A stretch of DNA of 64,000 nt, from assembly GCF_001889405.1 (NCBI RefSeq), contig NZ_CP017921.1, forward strand, positions 1,192,057 to 1,256,056. Direction: 5' to 3'. A program made the translations under genes and the position numbers. This DNA is from Methanohalophilus halophilus (lineage in GTDB: Archaea; Halobacteriota; Methanosarcinia; Methanosarcinales; Methanosarcinaceae). The notes under the pieces are model-generated. The model was not told where the DNA came from, did not search any database, and saw only the letters and a program-made list of their open reading frames with translations. Numbering within the stretch: the stretch's first letter is position 1; every line of letters begins with the position of its first letter. Below, in pieces: positions 1 through 8,113 of the stretch.

Positions 1-348
1 GGTGACTCCCGCCAGTCCTTCAGCAGTTGCAGCAAGCAGCATATTTTCTATGCAGGCATATGTTGAGCCTACCGCCTCATCCCCGAATTTCTTGTCATAA
101 CAGACCACGACAATAACGGACGCGGTCTCGATGGCCTTCTGCTGCTCTGGAGCTTTTTTTCTCATATCAGCAAGACGAGCCCTTAGTTTTTCATCTTTGA
201 CAATTATAAACTCCCAGGGTTCGCTGTTAAAGGCGTTCGGTGCCTGGGTGCCTGCATAAAGTATTTTGTCCAGTGTATCGGCAGGGACCTCGCGGGAAAG
301 AAACTGCCGGGTGCTGGTGCGTTTCTCTATTGCTTCAAGAACTTCCAT
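1..348 (-). CDS. Nitroreductase family protein, partial (C-terminus outside window)
   Basis: An FMN-dependent nitroreductase-fold oxidoreductase; its substrate cannot be told from sequence. The reverse strand encodes 116 residues from an ATG at 346-348 and runs off the left edge. The opening EAIEKRTSTRQFLSREVP carries the family's N-terminal R-x-S-x-R FMN-phosphate motif. It is followed by an AGTQAPNAFNSEPWEFIIV segment, the usual APSA-N-QPW signature. A strong Shine-Dalgarno GGGGGT lies five bases before the ATG. The absence of a stop reflects the window edge, not truncation. Confidence 0.85.
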   Translation of the reverse strand, partial: MEVLEAIEKRTSTRQFLSREVPADTLDKILYAGTQAPNAFNSEPWEFIIVKDEKLRARLADMRKKAPEQQKAIETASVIVVVCYDKKFGDEAVGSTYACIENMLLAATAEGLAGVT

Positions 349-830
349 TAAATACCCCCATTATAATGACTGCAAACAACCTCTGTTTTTAAATGTAAAT
401 AACTTTTCCTGAAAGGCTCCTTTGCACTCTTTTTATTGATTCTACTAAAACAAAATGAAGAAATGAGTTTAGAAACATTGTTTTTTTGAGTAAAAGAAGT
501 CATATTGCATGCTTATTGATAAAACACATTGCTGCGAAGTTGTTGAAACATATGAAATATAATATCCGGCAATTGCTGAATATTTAGTAGTAATACCTGA
601 AGATTTGCCTGAACAATATAATCATAATCATATAGATATTATATAGGCAGGCATAGATGACCCAAAAACGCAATGCTGCTAATATGGCGAGTGTATTTTG
701 ATAAATCTGCTTTTTTTGACTCCCCTATTATAGATTCGTACTTATGGTACTAATCAGCGGTTCTTAGGAATATATAACCATTCGTGATGTAGATTAATGT
801 GAAGTGGTAAGGGGTATGGTGGTGGTACCC
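349..830. other. AT-rich intergenic region with promoter signals
   Basis: No convincing gene is present. The region holds the promoter of the leftward nitroreductase and the start of the rightward transcript for the calcium-loop surface protein. A TATA-like AATATATAACC at about 767-777 would place the rightward start near 800, giving a leader of roughly 210 bases. A copy of the TTTAGAAACATTGTTT motif lies at 468-486. Short open frames on either strand have no ribosome-binding site and no recognisable product. Confidence 0.5.
468..486. promoter_or_regulatory. TTTAGAAAC-type motif, copy 1
   Basis: The sequence reads TTTAGAAACATTGTTTTTT. Its core AAACATTGTTT is an 11-bp palindrome. It matches the left arm and core of the perfect palindrome at 7118-7140 and the copies upstream of the two VPxxxP surface genes. 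It lies about 120 bases upstream of the nitroreductase start and 525 bases upstream of the surface gene. A transcription-factor site is inferred. Confidence 0.4.
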
Positions 831-943
831 GAACAGCTTCACTTGCCAGGGGAAGGAAGTGAGAGCGTTTGTTGTTGAAGGTGTTGACCTCCCGATGTCT
901 ATCGGGACTGTTAATTCCTTCCCTTGAAGCAAGTGGGCTGTTC
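831..943 (+). other. Structured 5' leader element (long imperfect hairpin)
   Basis: Three helices nest on one another: GAACAGC 831-837 with GCTGTTC 937-943, CACTTGC 840-846 with GCAAGTG 929-935, and GGGAAGGAA 850-858 with TTCCTTCCC 915-923. The apical part holds a second small hairpin, CCCGAT 891-896 with ATCGGG 901-906 and a GTCT loop. The element ends 70 bases before the ATG of the secreted calcium-loop protein and lies within its probable 5' leader. It could be a cis-regulatory RNA, a small RNA, or the palindromic end of a decayed IS200/IS605-type element. I recognise no known riboswitch. Confidence 0.55.
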
Positions 944-1013
944 CGGTTAACTGCATCCCTTTTGACCGCTATGAAATGAAAATAAGATCAGATCTCAACG
1001 GAGGTAAAAAGGA

Positions 1014-3317
1014 ATGCAATGGAAGATAAGTGTGTTCTTGCTTGTAGCAATGTTATGCCTGGCCTTCACAGGCGCAGCTGCAGCAGAGGACAACGTTAAG
1101 TGCTGCTGGGAGAAACCCTGTGGCACAGAAGTAGAACAGTGTGATCAGGAGACTACATTTGTACTTAATGAACCTGACACTGAGAATGTAAATATAATCG
1201 TTAACGGCGGACAATGGTATTATGTAGATATGAATGATGACGGTTTAGTAAGTTCTGGTGATGTGAGACTTACAGGCTGGCATGATGAATATGGACCAAA
1301 CACCAAAGTTCTGCCCGGTGACGATGACAACCTGCTTGGTGCGGATGAATTGGATGAACAGGACATAATCACATACTGGGACATCAATGACAATGGAATG
1401 TATGACCTCTATGACCCAGCGTATGTAGATGTCGACAACGATGGTCTTGTTTCTGTGGGTGATATCAGGCTGACTGATGTTCCACCAGTTGATGTATATT
1501 CCCTTGAAAACGCCGATCTCGGTGAACTTGTCATGGAAGCCGGTTCTGTAAACGATGCTAACAACCAGAGATGGAGTGTTGTTACCAGCGCTAACGATGC
1601 AGGACAGCAGGACAAGGGCATGACTCTTGCACACATCGGTAGCGGCTATCTAGAAGACCTTGTCGGCTATGTAGATGTTGATGCTTCCGGTGACTGGACC
1701 TGTCCAGACAAACTTTATATCAACCAGCCAGGAGACTGCTGGTTCGATGAAACCGTAACAATCGGTGACATTAGACTCTACATCCCAGCATATGATGAGC
1801 ACAGCCCATCCTACAACCCAGATGAATGCATACCCGAATGTGGTACCAAGGTTGTACAGGGCGAGCATGACACAACATATGCATTGAAGGTCAACATTGG
1901 TGCAGATCTTGCAGCAGACCCAGATTATGCAATGAACCAGATCTATGTTGATATGGACGACAATGGAAAGGTATCATTCGGTGATATCAGACTTTCCAAC
2001 ATATCCACAACTTATCCACCAAACACAAAGGTTGGACCAAGCAACCAGGCAGACCTGGATAATGGACTTGAGGATTTGTCAAGTCAGGATATCTCTTACA
2101 CAGACATTGACGGCCTTCCAGGATACAGTCTCGGAGATCCACTTTACCTCGACCTTGATGGAAGTAATGACGTAACTGCCGGCGACCTCAGGCTCAGTGA
2201 CGTACCTGTCTTTGAGCAGGATGGATACATGCCAGGCGAAATTGGAGAGGCTTACACTCTTGTTGAAGCAGGTGCTCTCTCAGGAGATGAGGATGTCGGA
2301 ACTGCACTTGCAGTCGCAGGATCCTTCGATGACATGGCTGGATACGTGGATTCTGACTGTACCGGAACCTGGACCTGTCCAGACAAACTCTATCTGCAGC
2401 AGCTCTTCGATGAGCGTGGAGACCTGTGCAATGTAGAGGATGTAGATTATTCCCCTGAGGAATACTACGACTGGTTCGTAACCGCAGGTGACGACAGGCT
2501 GTATGTACCAGTAAATGACCCACTCAGTCCATTCAACGGAACGGAGGAATGGCCAGAATGTGGTACCAAGGTAACCCTTTGCAATGTCGATATTGAGTAT
2601 GCACTTAAGAACATCATGATTGATGTTGGTTTCATCGACAGGGACAAGGATGGAGAGTTTGACCAAACAACTCCCGAAATGTCTGATGCAGCATACCTTG
2701 ACATGGACAGGAATGGACATGTATCAGTCGGCGATATCAGGCTGAACAACTTCACAATCAGTGGAGAACTCTTTGAAGCAAACACAAAGGTTGCAGAGCA
2801 TGACGAGGACCTGAGGTTCGAGAAGCCTCTGAAACCACAGGGTAATGATCAGCTTGATGACCAAAATGATCCAAACTATGTCGGTGACACACTCACTGTT
2901 GATTACATGGGTACAACCCTGGTGTTCAACACAACTGATCAGCATGTCGGCTGGTTCGACACTGACTGCAGCGGAAGCTGGACCTGTGTTGATGCACTGT
3001 ATCTGCAGGACCTTGTTGAAATTCCAGGTGGCTATGATGTTTCAGCAGGCATCGATGGAGATTCCGAAGACCTTGCTGTAACCCACATGGACTTCAGGCT
3101 ATACATCCCACCAGACATGATCTGTGAAGAGGATAATGGAGACACTGGCAACGGTGACACACCACAGTACAACCAGTTTGATGCCAACGAGGATGGAGTA
3201 ATCTCAGGAACTGAACTGTCTAATGCAATTGATGCATACTATGATGGAGCAATCAATGGCAGTGAACTTTCAGAAATAATTGATTACTACTACCTTGGAG
3301 GAGCAGGCTATCTCTGA
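1014..3317 (+). CDS. Secreted calcium-loop (dockerin/EF-hand-like) repeat protein
   Basis: A predicted extracellular or cell-surface protein of 767 residues. An N-terminal signal peptide (hydrophobic residues 5-22) ends in GAAAAED. The mature part is very acidic and is built of three units of about 240 residues, each beginning with Cys-Gly-Thr (near residues 36, 279 and 515). Each unit contains several loops of the type DMNDDGLVSSGDVRL, which match EF-hand/dockerin calcium-binding loops, and a conserved W-T-C-P/V-D-x-L-Y segment. The last 45 residues (DANEDGVISGTELSNAIDAY and a second half-site) resemble the dockerin-like C-termini common in methanogen surface proteins. No membrane anchor is visible. 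GGAGGT lies eight bases before the ATG. A structural role on the cell surface is inferred; function unknown. Confidence 0.75.
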   Translation: MQWKISVFLLVAMLCLAFTGAAAAEDNVKCCWEKPCGTEVEQCDQETTFVLNEPDTENVNIIVNGGQWYYVDMNDDGLVSSGDVRLTGWHDEYGPNTKVLPGDDDNLLGADELDEQDIITYWDINDNGMYDLYDPAYVDVDNDGLVSVGDIRLTDVPPVDVYSLENADLGELVMEAGSVNDANNQRWSVVTSANDAGQQDKGMTLAHIGSGYLEDLVGYVDVDASGDWTCPDKLYINQPGDCWFDETVTIGDIRLYIPAYDEHSPSYNPDECIPECGTKVVQGEHDTTYALKVNIGADLAADPDYAMNQIYVDMDDNGKVSFGDIRLSNISTTYPPNTKVGPSNQADLDNGLEDLSSQDISYTDIDGLPGYSLGDPLYLDLDGSNDVTAGDLRLSDVPVFEQDGYMPGEIGEAYTLVEAGALSGDEDVGTALAVAGSFDDMAGYVDSDCTGTWTCPDKLYLQQLFDERGDLCNVEDVDYSPEEYYDWFVTAGDDRLYVPVNDPLSPFNGTEEWPECGTKVTLCNVDIEYALKNIMIDVGFIDRDKDGEFDQTTPEMSDAAYLDMDRNGHVSVGDIRLNNFTISGELFEANTKVAEHDEDLRFEKPLKPQGNDQLDDQNDPNYVGDTLTVDYMGTTLVFNTTDQHVGWFDTDCSGSWTCVDALYLQDLVEIPGGYDVSAGIDGDSEDLAVTHMDFRLYIPPDMICEEDNGDTGNGDTPQYNQFDANEDGVISGTELSNAIDAYYDGAINGSELSEIIDYYYLGGAGYL

Positions 3318-3326
3318 AAAAGGTTT

Positions 3327-3351
3327 GTTGAGAGGTAAGTCCCCTCTCAAC
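3327..3351 (+). terminator. Intergenic hairpin between two surface genes
   Basis: GTTGAGAGG at 3327-3335 pairs perfectly with CCTCTCAAC at 3343-3351 around a 7-base loop. It lies directly after the stop of the calcium-loop gene. No strong T-run follows, so it may be an RNA-stabilising or processing hairpin rather than a true terminator. Confidence 0.4.
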
Positions 3352-3374
3352 TTACATCTATTTCAGGGGGGTAT

Positions 3375-5372
3375 ATGATGAAAAATATGTTGAAAACAAT
3401 AGGAATCGTAGCTCTATTGCTATTAGTGGCAATACCTTTGATATCCTCTGCTGCTGCAGAAAATGTCAGCAGGGACCTTTCATCACAGACGGTGGCACCT
3501 GGTGATACAATCACTGTGAGTCTTGATGTGAATGATCCCGATGATCGTATTATCATAGATGATATGGTTCCAGCGGGATGGTCCATTACAGATGCTGGTA
3601 CCGGGGACATCTCAGAGACAGATCATATCAAATGGGTTGATTTCGGTGATGTAGCCAGTACAACCTACACCTATGATGTTCAGGTACCAATGAGTGCCAG
3701 TGGCACTTACAACTTTGATGGTAACTACATCCTTACCGGTGGCGTGGCTGAAGCATCCATTCTTGGAGAATCAGAGGTTACAGTCACTGCAGAAGGTAAT
3801 GGAGACGCAATGGATGTCAGCAGGGACCTTTCTTCACAGACAGTGGCACCCGGTGACACAATCACCGTGAGCCTTGACGTGAACAACCCTGACGATCGTA
3901 TCATCGTAGATGATATGGTTCCAGCGGGATGGTCCATCACAGATGCTGGTACGGGGGACATCTCAGAGACAGATCACATCAAATGGGTTGAATTTGATGG
4001 TAGTGTAGCCAGTACAACCTACACCTATGATGTTCAGGTACCAATGAGTGCCAGTGGCACTTACAACTTTGATGGTACCTACATCCTTACCAGCGGCGCA
4101 GCTGAAGCATCCATTCTTGGAGAATCAGAGGTTACAGTCACTGCAGAAGGTAATGGAGACGCAATGGATGTCAGCAGGGACCTTTCTTCACAGACAGTGG
4201 CACCCGGTGATACAATCACCGTGAGCCTTGACGTGAACAACCCTGATGATCGTATCATCGTGGATGAACTGGTGCCATCAGGCTTGACACTCACTGATGC
4301 CGGCACAGGAGATACTTCAGAAGCTGGCCACCTCAAATGGGTTGAATTTGATGGTAGTGTAGCCAGTACAACCTACACATATGATGTACAGGTACCAATG
4401 AGCGCTACTGATGGTACTGTCTACAATTTCGATGGTACTTATATCCTTACCAGCGGTCAAACGGAAACAACCATCACAGGTGAAATGCAGGCAACTGTAG
4501 AAGTAGAAGATGAGGTATCTGCAACCAGGGATATCATCCCCGAACCTGCAGAAGTCGGACCATGCGATGAGTTCAACGTCAGCATCGAAGTGATGAACGA
4601 CGGTGTAGGTTCTCAGGTTGTTGAGACAATCCCTGAAGGATTCGAATATGTCAGTTCCACATTGGGTGTACCCAACAGTATTGTGGATGGAAATGAAGTA
4701 ACGTTCATCCTTGACGGTGAAACAAGCTTCGAATACACTGTACGCGCCTCCAACGAGGAAGGCACACATGCCTTTGACGGTGTAGTAGAAGATACCGAGA
4801 TGAATGAATATCCAGTTGGTGGGGAAACCACAATCGATGTGGTCCTTCCAGAAGGAATTGCAATCCAGCCAGGCTGGAACTTCATGTCAGTACCATCTGA
4901 ACTGAACAACAGCAGTGTTGGCTATGTCCTTGCAGATGTCAACTATGATGCACTGATATACTACAATGCATCCGCAGGCACCTGGGACACTGTCACTGAC
5001 TTCGAACCACTAAAGGGATACTGGATCAAGAGTGCCGAGAACTGCACTCAGGTCATTGCCGAAGACATGCTCGAACCTGAAGTTCCAGCAGTGCCCGCCA
5101 CAATGACAGTCTACGAAGGCTGGAATGCTATTGGCTACACTGATTCAATGGACATACTGTCTGCTGAACTGGTACTCGGCTCGATCGATGAGTCCTACAC
5201 AACCGTGAAGGGACCATACAACCCTGCCACAATGTCTTATGAGCAGGTTGGCCACAACGGTGAAACCGGAGTGATCTCTGGAATCCATGTAGGAACAGAC
5301 GTCTACGACATGGGCCCATACGAGGGACACTGGGTCTACGTGACCGAGGAAGCCACCCTTAGCGGGTTCTGA
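3375..5372 (+). CDS. Secreted tandem-repeat surface protein
   Basis: A 665-residue predicted exported protein. The N-terminal signal peptide runs to about residue 28 (SSAAAEN). Three near-identical beta-rich units (about residues 30-146, 147-264 and 265-380) each begin with V-S-R-D-L-S-S-Q-T-V-A-P-G-D-T and resemble immunoglobulin-like or DUF11-like surface domains. A diverged fourth unit follows (about 385-490). The C-terminal 170 residues contain two related modules starting PGWNFMSVPSE and EGWNAIGYTDS. No C-terminal membrane helix or sorting motif is present, so retention at the surface must be by another route. The start is ATG after a strong GGGGGGT; a second ATG follows immediately. It probably shares its transcript with the preceding calcium-loop gene. 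Function unknown. Confidence 0.7.
   Translation: MMKNMLKTIGIVALLLLVAIPLISSAAAENVSRDLSSQTVAPGDTITVSLDVNDPDDRIIIDDMVPAGWSITDAGTGDISETDHIKWVDFGDVASTTYTYDVQVPMSASGTYNFDGNYILTGGVAEASILGESEVTVTAEGNGDAMDVSRDLSSQTVAPGDTITVSLDVNNPDDRIIVDDMVPAGWSITDAGTGDISETDHIKWVEFDGSVASTTYTYDVQVPMSASGTYNFDGTYILTSGAAEASILGESEVTVTAEGNGDAMDVSRDLSSQTVAPGDTITVSLDVNNPDDRIIVDELVPSGLTLTDAGTGDTSEAGHLKWVEFDGSVASTTYTYDVQVPMSATDGTVYNFDGTYILTSGQTETTITGEMQATVEVEDEVSATRDIIPEPAEVGPCDEFNVSIEVMNDGVGSQVVETIPEGFEYVSSTLGVPNSIVDGNEVTFILDGETSFEYTVRASNEEGTHAFDGVVEDTEMNEYPVGGETTIDVVLPEGIAIQPGWNFMSVPSELNNSSVGYVLADVNYDALIYYNASAGTWDTVTDFEPLKGYWIKSAENCTQVIAEDMLEPEVPAVPATMTVYEGWNAIGYTDSMDILSAELVLGSIDESYTTVKGPYNPATMSYEQVGHNGETGVISGIHVGTDVYDMGPYEGHWVYVTEEATLSGF
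3463..4521 (+). repeat. Three tandem coding repeats of 351-354 bp
   Basis: The unit starting ATGTCAGCAGGGACCTTTC begins at 3463, 3814 and 4168, giving periods of 351 and 354 bases. Copies one and two are almost identical at the DNA level. The third diverges after about 110 bases and again at its end. This level of nucleotide identity indicates recent duplication or gene conversion within the gene. Confidence 0.85.
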
Positions 5373-5401
5373 TGTGAGGGAAAGACAAAAGTAAAAATTT
5401 G

Positions 5402-5429
5402 AGGTGGGTTTGCGAACTCACCTTTTTTT
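5402..5429 (+). terminator. Transcription terminator hairpin with T-run
   Basis: AGGTGGGTT 5402-5410 pairs with AACTCACCT 5415-5423 (one G-T pair) around the loop TGCG. Seven T residues follow directly. It lies 30 bases after the stop of the repeat surface protein and separates it from the next gene. Confidence 0.75.
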
Positions 5430-5468
5430 ATTTAAATAATCTTGCATATAATAACTCAAGGTGATTAA

Positions 5469-6155
5469 ATGATCAAAAAGGGGAGCTTTACCAGATACAC
5501 AATAATCTTACAGGTATTCGTATTATTATTCGCAATAGCAACGATACCGGCATGCAGTGCTTCGCAAGGAGAAATTCCTTCATTGCCTCTTCTAGTAGAG
5601 GGAGAAGTAAGCCAGGGAGATAATGCAGCACCTGCCGGAACGGAAGTTACAGCAGTACTTGATGGCAATCAGGTTGGTTCAACCACCCTGCAATCAGACG
5701 GAATTATTAGCAAAGAAAATCAGCTTGCAATAACCTGTGAACCCGATGACTACAAGAATCTGAAGTTCTATGTAGACGGTACGGAATCAGATATGTATAA
5801 CACAGCTGAAATGGCTGATTCCCAACCAGGTGACGTTATTGAACTCAGCCTTAAAACAGCATCTACAGGAAGTGAAGACACAGGGTCCTCAGATGGATCC
5901 AGTGGTGGAATGGCAAGTTCATCAACTTCAACCGATGGTGTGGATCAGGCAGCAACAAGTGAAAGCACAGGTGATGAGAGCGAGTTAGACGCTACTGCTT
6001 CTGCTGGAACCAGTTCTTCTGAGGAAACTGCAGGGGAAGATGTACCCGCACCTGAATCACAGACCACTTCCATGACAGGAATCGGTGTGATGGCAATAGT
6101 ACTGGTATCACTTCTGGGAATAATTGCCTTCTTGATATACAAAAAAGAGGATTAA
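5469..6155 (+). CDS. Membrane-anchored extracellular protein (paralogue of next gene)
   Basis: 228 residues. An N-terminal signal or anchor segment (about 10-30, ending TIPACSAS) is followed by a compact domain (about 35-135) opening with IPSLPLLVEGEV. A low-complexity Ser/Thr/Glu-rich linker (about 138-195) comes next. The protein ends in a transmembrane helix (about 203-222) and a KKED tail. The layout fits a type I surface protein held by its C-terminus, with the linker spanning the S-layer. The folded domain is clearly related to that of the next gene (shared LPL-V-x-G-x-V, CEPDD/AEPED-(Y/F)-K-N and PGD-x-IEL). The Shine-Dalgarno is AAGGTGAT. I do not recognise the domain beyond this pairing. 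Confidence 0.65.
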   Translation: MIKKGSFTRYTIILQVFVLLFAIATIPACSASQGEIPSLPLLVEGEVSQGDNAAPAGTEVTAVLDGNQVGSTTLQSDGIISKENQLAITCEPDDYKNLKFYVDGTESDMYNTAEMADSQPGDVIELSLKTASTGSEDTGSSDGSSGGMASSSTSTDGVDQAATSESTGDESELDATASAGTSSSEETAGEDVPAPESQTTSMTGIGVMAIVLVSLLGIIAFLIYKKED

Positions 6156-6202
6156 AATAAAGAGGTATACCCAGATATAAGAGCTCCTCTTATTATCGAA
6201 AA

Positions 6203-6226
6203 AGGCCGATCCTTAATGATCGGCCT
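6203..6226 (+). terminator. Perfect hairpin between paralogous surface genes
   Basis: AGGCCGATC 6203-6211 pairs with GATCGGCCT 6218-6226, nine perfect base pairs around the loop CTTAAT. The hairpin lies 48 bases after the upstream stop. It occludes an apparent ATG at 6216, which argues against that start for the next gene. It could be a terminator without a T-run or a transcript-processing site. Confidence 0.5.
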
Positions 6227-6251
6227 AATCTCAATCAAGCGATGTGATACC

Positions 6252-6755
6252 ATGCAATGTACTGGAACCGGGCGTGTGCTGATAATAATACTACAAGTAT
6301 TCATGTTACTTACAGTATCAACAATGTCAGTAGCAGTAGCTGAAGAAAGCCCACAAATGCCATCTTTACCATTAGTTATCAAAGGAAATGTAACAATTGA
6401 TGGTTCACAGGCAGATCCTGGTACAAGCATTACAGCAAAAATAAATGACCAGATAATAGGAAGCGTTCAAACCAGTAATGCAGGGGTTTATGGTGATCTT
6501 TCGGGAAACAGCCTGATTGTGACAGCTGAGCCAGAGGATTTCAAAAATATAGCAATTTATGTGAATGGAAATGAAGCGGAGTATGATGGGGATAAACTTG
6601 TAAATGCAAACCCTGGGGATACTATTGAACTGGATCTTACTGTAAAGAAAGACAGTATGGAAACATTTCAGGATAACTCTATGTTTCAATTTGTCTTGCT
6701 GGGGTTAATAATTATAATAGCTGTATTTGTAGCGCTCAGGTACCGGTCAAAATGA
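6252..6755 (+). CDS. Membrane-anchored extracellular protein (paralogue of previous gene)
   Basis: 167 residues from ATG at 6252, chosen because GTGAT lies just before it, as for the upstream paralogue. The earlier in-frame ATG at 6216 sits inside the loop of a perfect hairpin. A hydrophobic signal segment is followed by a domain of about 95 residues opening with MPSLPLVIKGNV, then a short linker and a C-terminal transmembrane helix with a YRSK tail. It differs from its paralogue mainly in lacking the long Ser/Thr/Glu-rich linker. Extracellular location is inferred; function unknown. Confidence 0.65.
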   Translation: MQCTGTGRVLIIILQVFMLLTVSTMSVAVAEESPQMPSLPLVIKGNVTIDGSQADPGTSITAKINDQIIGSVQTSNAGVYGDLSGNSLIVTAEPEDFKNIAIYVNGNEAEYDGDKLVNANPGDTIELDLTVKKDSMETFQDNSMFQFVLLGLIIIIAVFVALRYRSK

Positions 6756-6833
6756 ATATATGGGGAGTCTGAAATGCTCAGCCTTTACTTTGTGGGGTTT
6801 ATTGAGATTTATTTGTCCCCTTTGAAAGAGTAA

Positions 6834-7079
6834 ATGGTGGAGGTGGTGGCCATTAAACGAAGAAGCAGAATCGATATTTCGGCTGAGATATTAGACGCAG
6901 CAATGAGTGGGGCAAACAAAACCCAGATCGTGTATAATGCAAATTTAAACTTCAGTATTGCAAAAAAATATCTGGAAATGCTGGAAAAAAAAGAATTGAT
7001 ACGTAAGGAAGGAGACCGCTATGTTACTACTGAAAAAGGAAAAACCTTCCACGATCTCGCAATGATACTGAAACTTTGA
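6834..7079 (+). CDS. Small winged-helix DNA-binding protein
   Basis: A predicted one-domain transcriptional regulator of 75-81 residues. The sequence from RRSRIDISAEILDAAMSG through NKTQIVYNANLNFSIAKKYL to a wing (IRKEGDRYVTTEKGK) matches small archaeal winged-helix proteins of the ArnR1/SSO10a type. The start is uncertain. ATG at 6834 is canonical, but GGAGGTG at 6839-6845 overlaps it and is perfectly spaced (six bases) from ATT at 6852. Starting there gives the (I/M)KRRSR opening expected of the family. It sits between the membrane-anchored surface genes and a palindrome at 7118-7140, so control of local surface genes is a reasonable guess. Confidence 0.75.
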   Translation: MVEVVAIKRRSRIDISAEILDAAMSGANKTQIVYNANLNFSIAKKYLEMLEKKELIRKEGDRYVTTEKGKTFHDLAMILKL

Positions 7080-7117
7080 AACTGCATTAAAATCATAAAA
7101 ACAAAATTAAAAACAAT

Positions 7118-7140
7118 AATTAGAAACAATGTTTCTAATT
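7118..7140. promoter_or_regulatory. Perfect 23-bp palindrome of the TTAGAAAC motif
   Basis: Arms AATTAGAAACA (7118-7128) and TGTTTCTAATT (7130-7140) are exact reverse complements around a single A at 7129. It lies 39 bases after the winged-helix gene and about 130 bases before the DUF116-like gene. It is the most complete member of a motif family also seen at 468, 8071, 8095, 11594, 11784 and 11808. A dimeric regulator site is inferred. Confidence 0.6.
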
Positions 7141-7268
7141 TTAATTACGATGGATTTTATTAGTCAGACATGTGTTAGTTAAAAAACCCAGTTACAGACA
7201 TATAATAAATCCATTAAATATATAATATTTTAGATAGAAATAGATATATAATAATACTTATTATAATT

Positions 7269-8000
7269 ATGAGCATGACACAACCCACTCCCCCAAACTG
7301 CACGAAACAACAAAGTTCCCTTACTTTTAGAGAATTAGTGTATGCTTTGACTCCCTATTCAATCAGCAAATTTATGGTGGCAAGGAAATGCGGATTGAAC
7401 AGGCAAAAAACAATACCCAAAAACCCGAACGTTGCTGTTTATCCCCCATCAATGGACATAAACAGGGTTGTTGAAAAAGAGTTGGATAAATGTGTGTCAT
7501 TCCTTCCTTATTGTGCAAAACCCCTGGGTGAAAATTGCTGCCCTTTGAATACTCCTTCTGATGGCAGGAAAAGTCAGGATTGCCTTAAATTAAATGGCAA
7601 AAAATGTAATATTCCATGTTCTCTGGGAAAAATGATTGATGTCCTAAAGGAGCATGAATTTACAAGTGACAGGATATTCATTATTGATAGTGATTCGAAC
7701 CTTTTTCCTTGGCTTAAACAAAAGAAAGAAGAAGGATACAGATATTTCATGCCGGGTGTTGGCTGTCCCTATGGAGTTAACTATGCACTGGATCATGTGG
7801 AAAAAGATCTGGGTTTTACAGGATGTGTTATCTTTATTGAGGACTATGACCCCTCCGATCCCAAAAACGGTGTCTGTAGGAATCCTTCGGATTATTTGAA
7901 TATGGAATACGGCGATAAAGGAAAAAAGACACAAATACCGGATAATGCTATAAAATTAATGAGCCAAATTTTTGATGGTTCGGTTTTTACCAAAGTATAA
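7269..8000 (+). CDS. Cysteine-rich DUF116-like protein
   Basis: 243 residues with twelve cysteines, no signal peptide and no membrane helix, so probably cytoplasmic. LPYC at about residue 79 is followed by a C-rich stretch (ENCCPL, QDCLKLNGKKCNIPCSLGK). A Rossmann-like half with PGVGCPYGVN and GFTGCVIFIEDYD comes next. This pattern resembles DUF116 proteins of methanogens, suggesting metal or iron-sulfur binding (inference). There is no Shine-Dalgarno before the ATG at 7269; the upstream DNA is very AT-rich with several TATA-like runs, so the message may be leaderless. It stands alone between the regulator and the VPxxxP surface genes. Confidence 0.5.
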   Translation: MSMTQPTPPNCTKQQSSLTFRELVYALTPYSISKFMVARKCGLNRQKTIPKNPNVAVYPPSMDINRVVEKELDKCVSFLPYCAKPLGENCCPLNTPSDGRKSQDCLKLNGKKCNIPCSLGKMIDVLKEHEFTSDRIFIIDSDSNLFPWLKQKKEEGYRYFMPGVGCPYGVNYALDHVEKDLGFTGCVIFIEDYDPSDPKNGVCRNPSDYLNMEYGDKGKKTQIPDNAIKLMSQIFDGSVFTKV

Positions 8001-8070
8001 TTAATTGTTCATTGAACACTTTTGAACCTGACTTGTCTTCCAATCTGCCTACTTTTGCGTGCAATTTTTT

Positions 8071-8113
8071 GTTTAGAAACAAAGTATACGAATAGTTAGA
8101 AACTTAGTTTACT
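8071..8113 (+). promoter_or_regulatory. Paired TTAGAAAC motifs upstream of TATA box (copy A)
   Basis: GTTTAGAAACAAAGTATAC at 8071-8089 and GTTAGAAACTTAGTTTACT at 8095-8113 form a direct repeat with 24-bp spacing. A TATA-like AGTATAAACC follows at 8119-8128, about 60 bases before the ATG at 8187. Position just upstream of the TATA box on direct repeats favours an activator site, but this is inference. Confidence 0.5.

Noticed and set aside
750-956. 68-residue open frame on the minus strand upstream of the calcium-loop gene
   Set aside because: It lies across the inverted repeat, has no ribosome-binding site, and its composition follows the hairpin sequence. A transposon-end remnant is possible but a gene is not supported.
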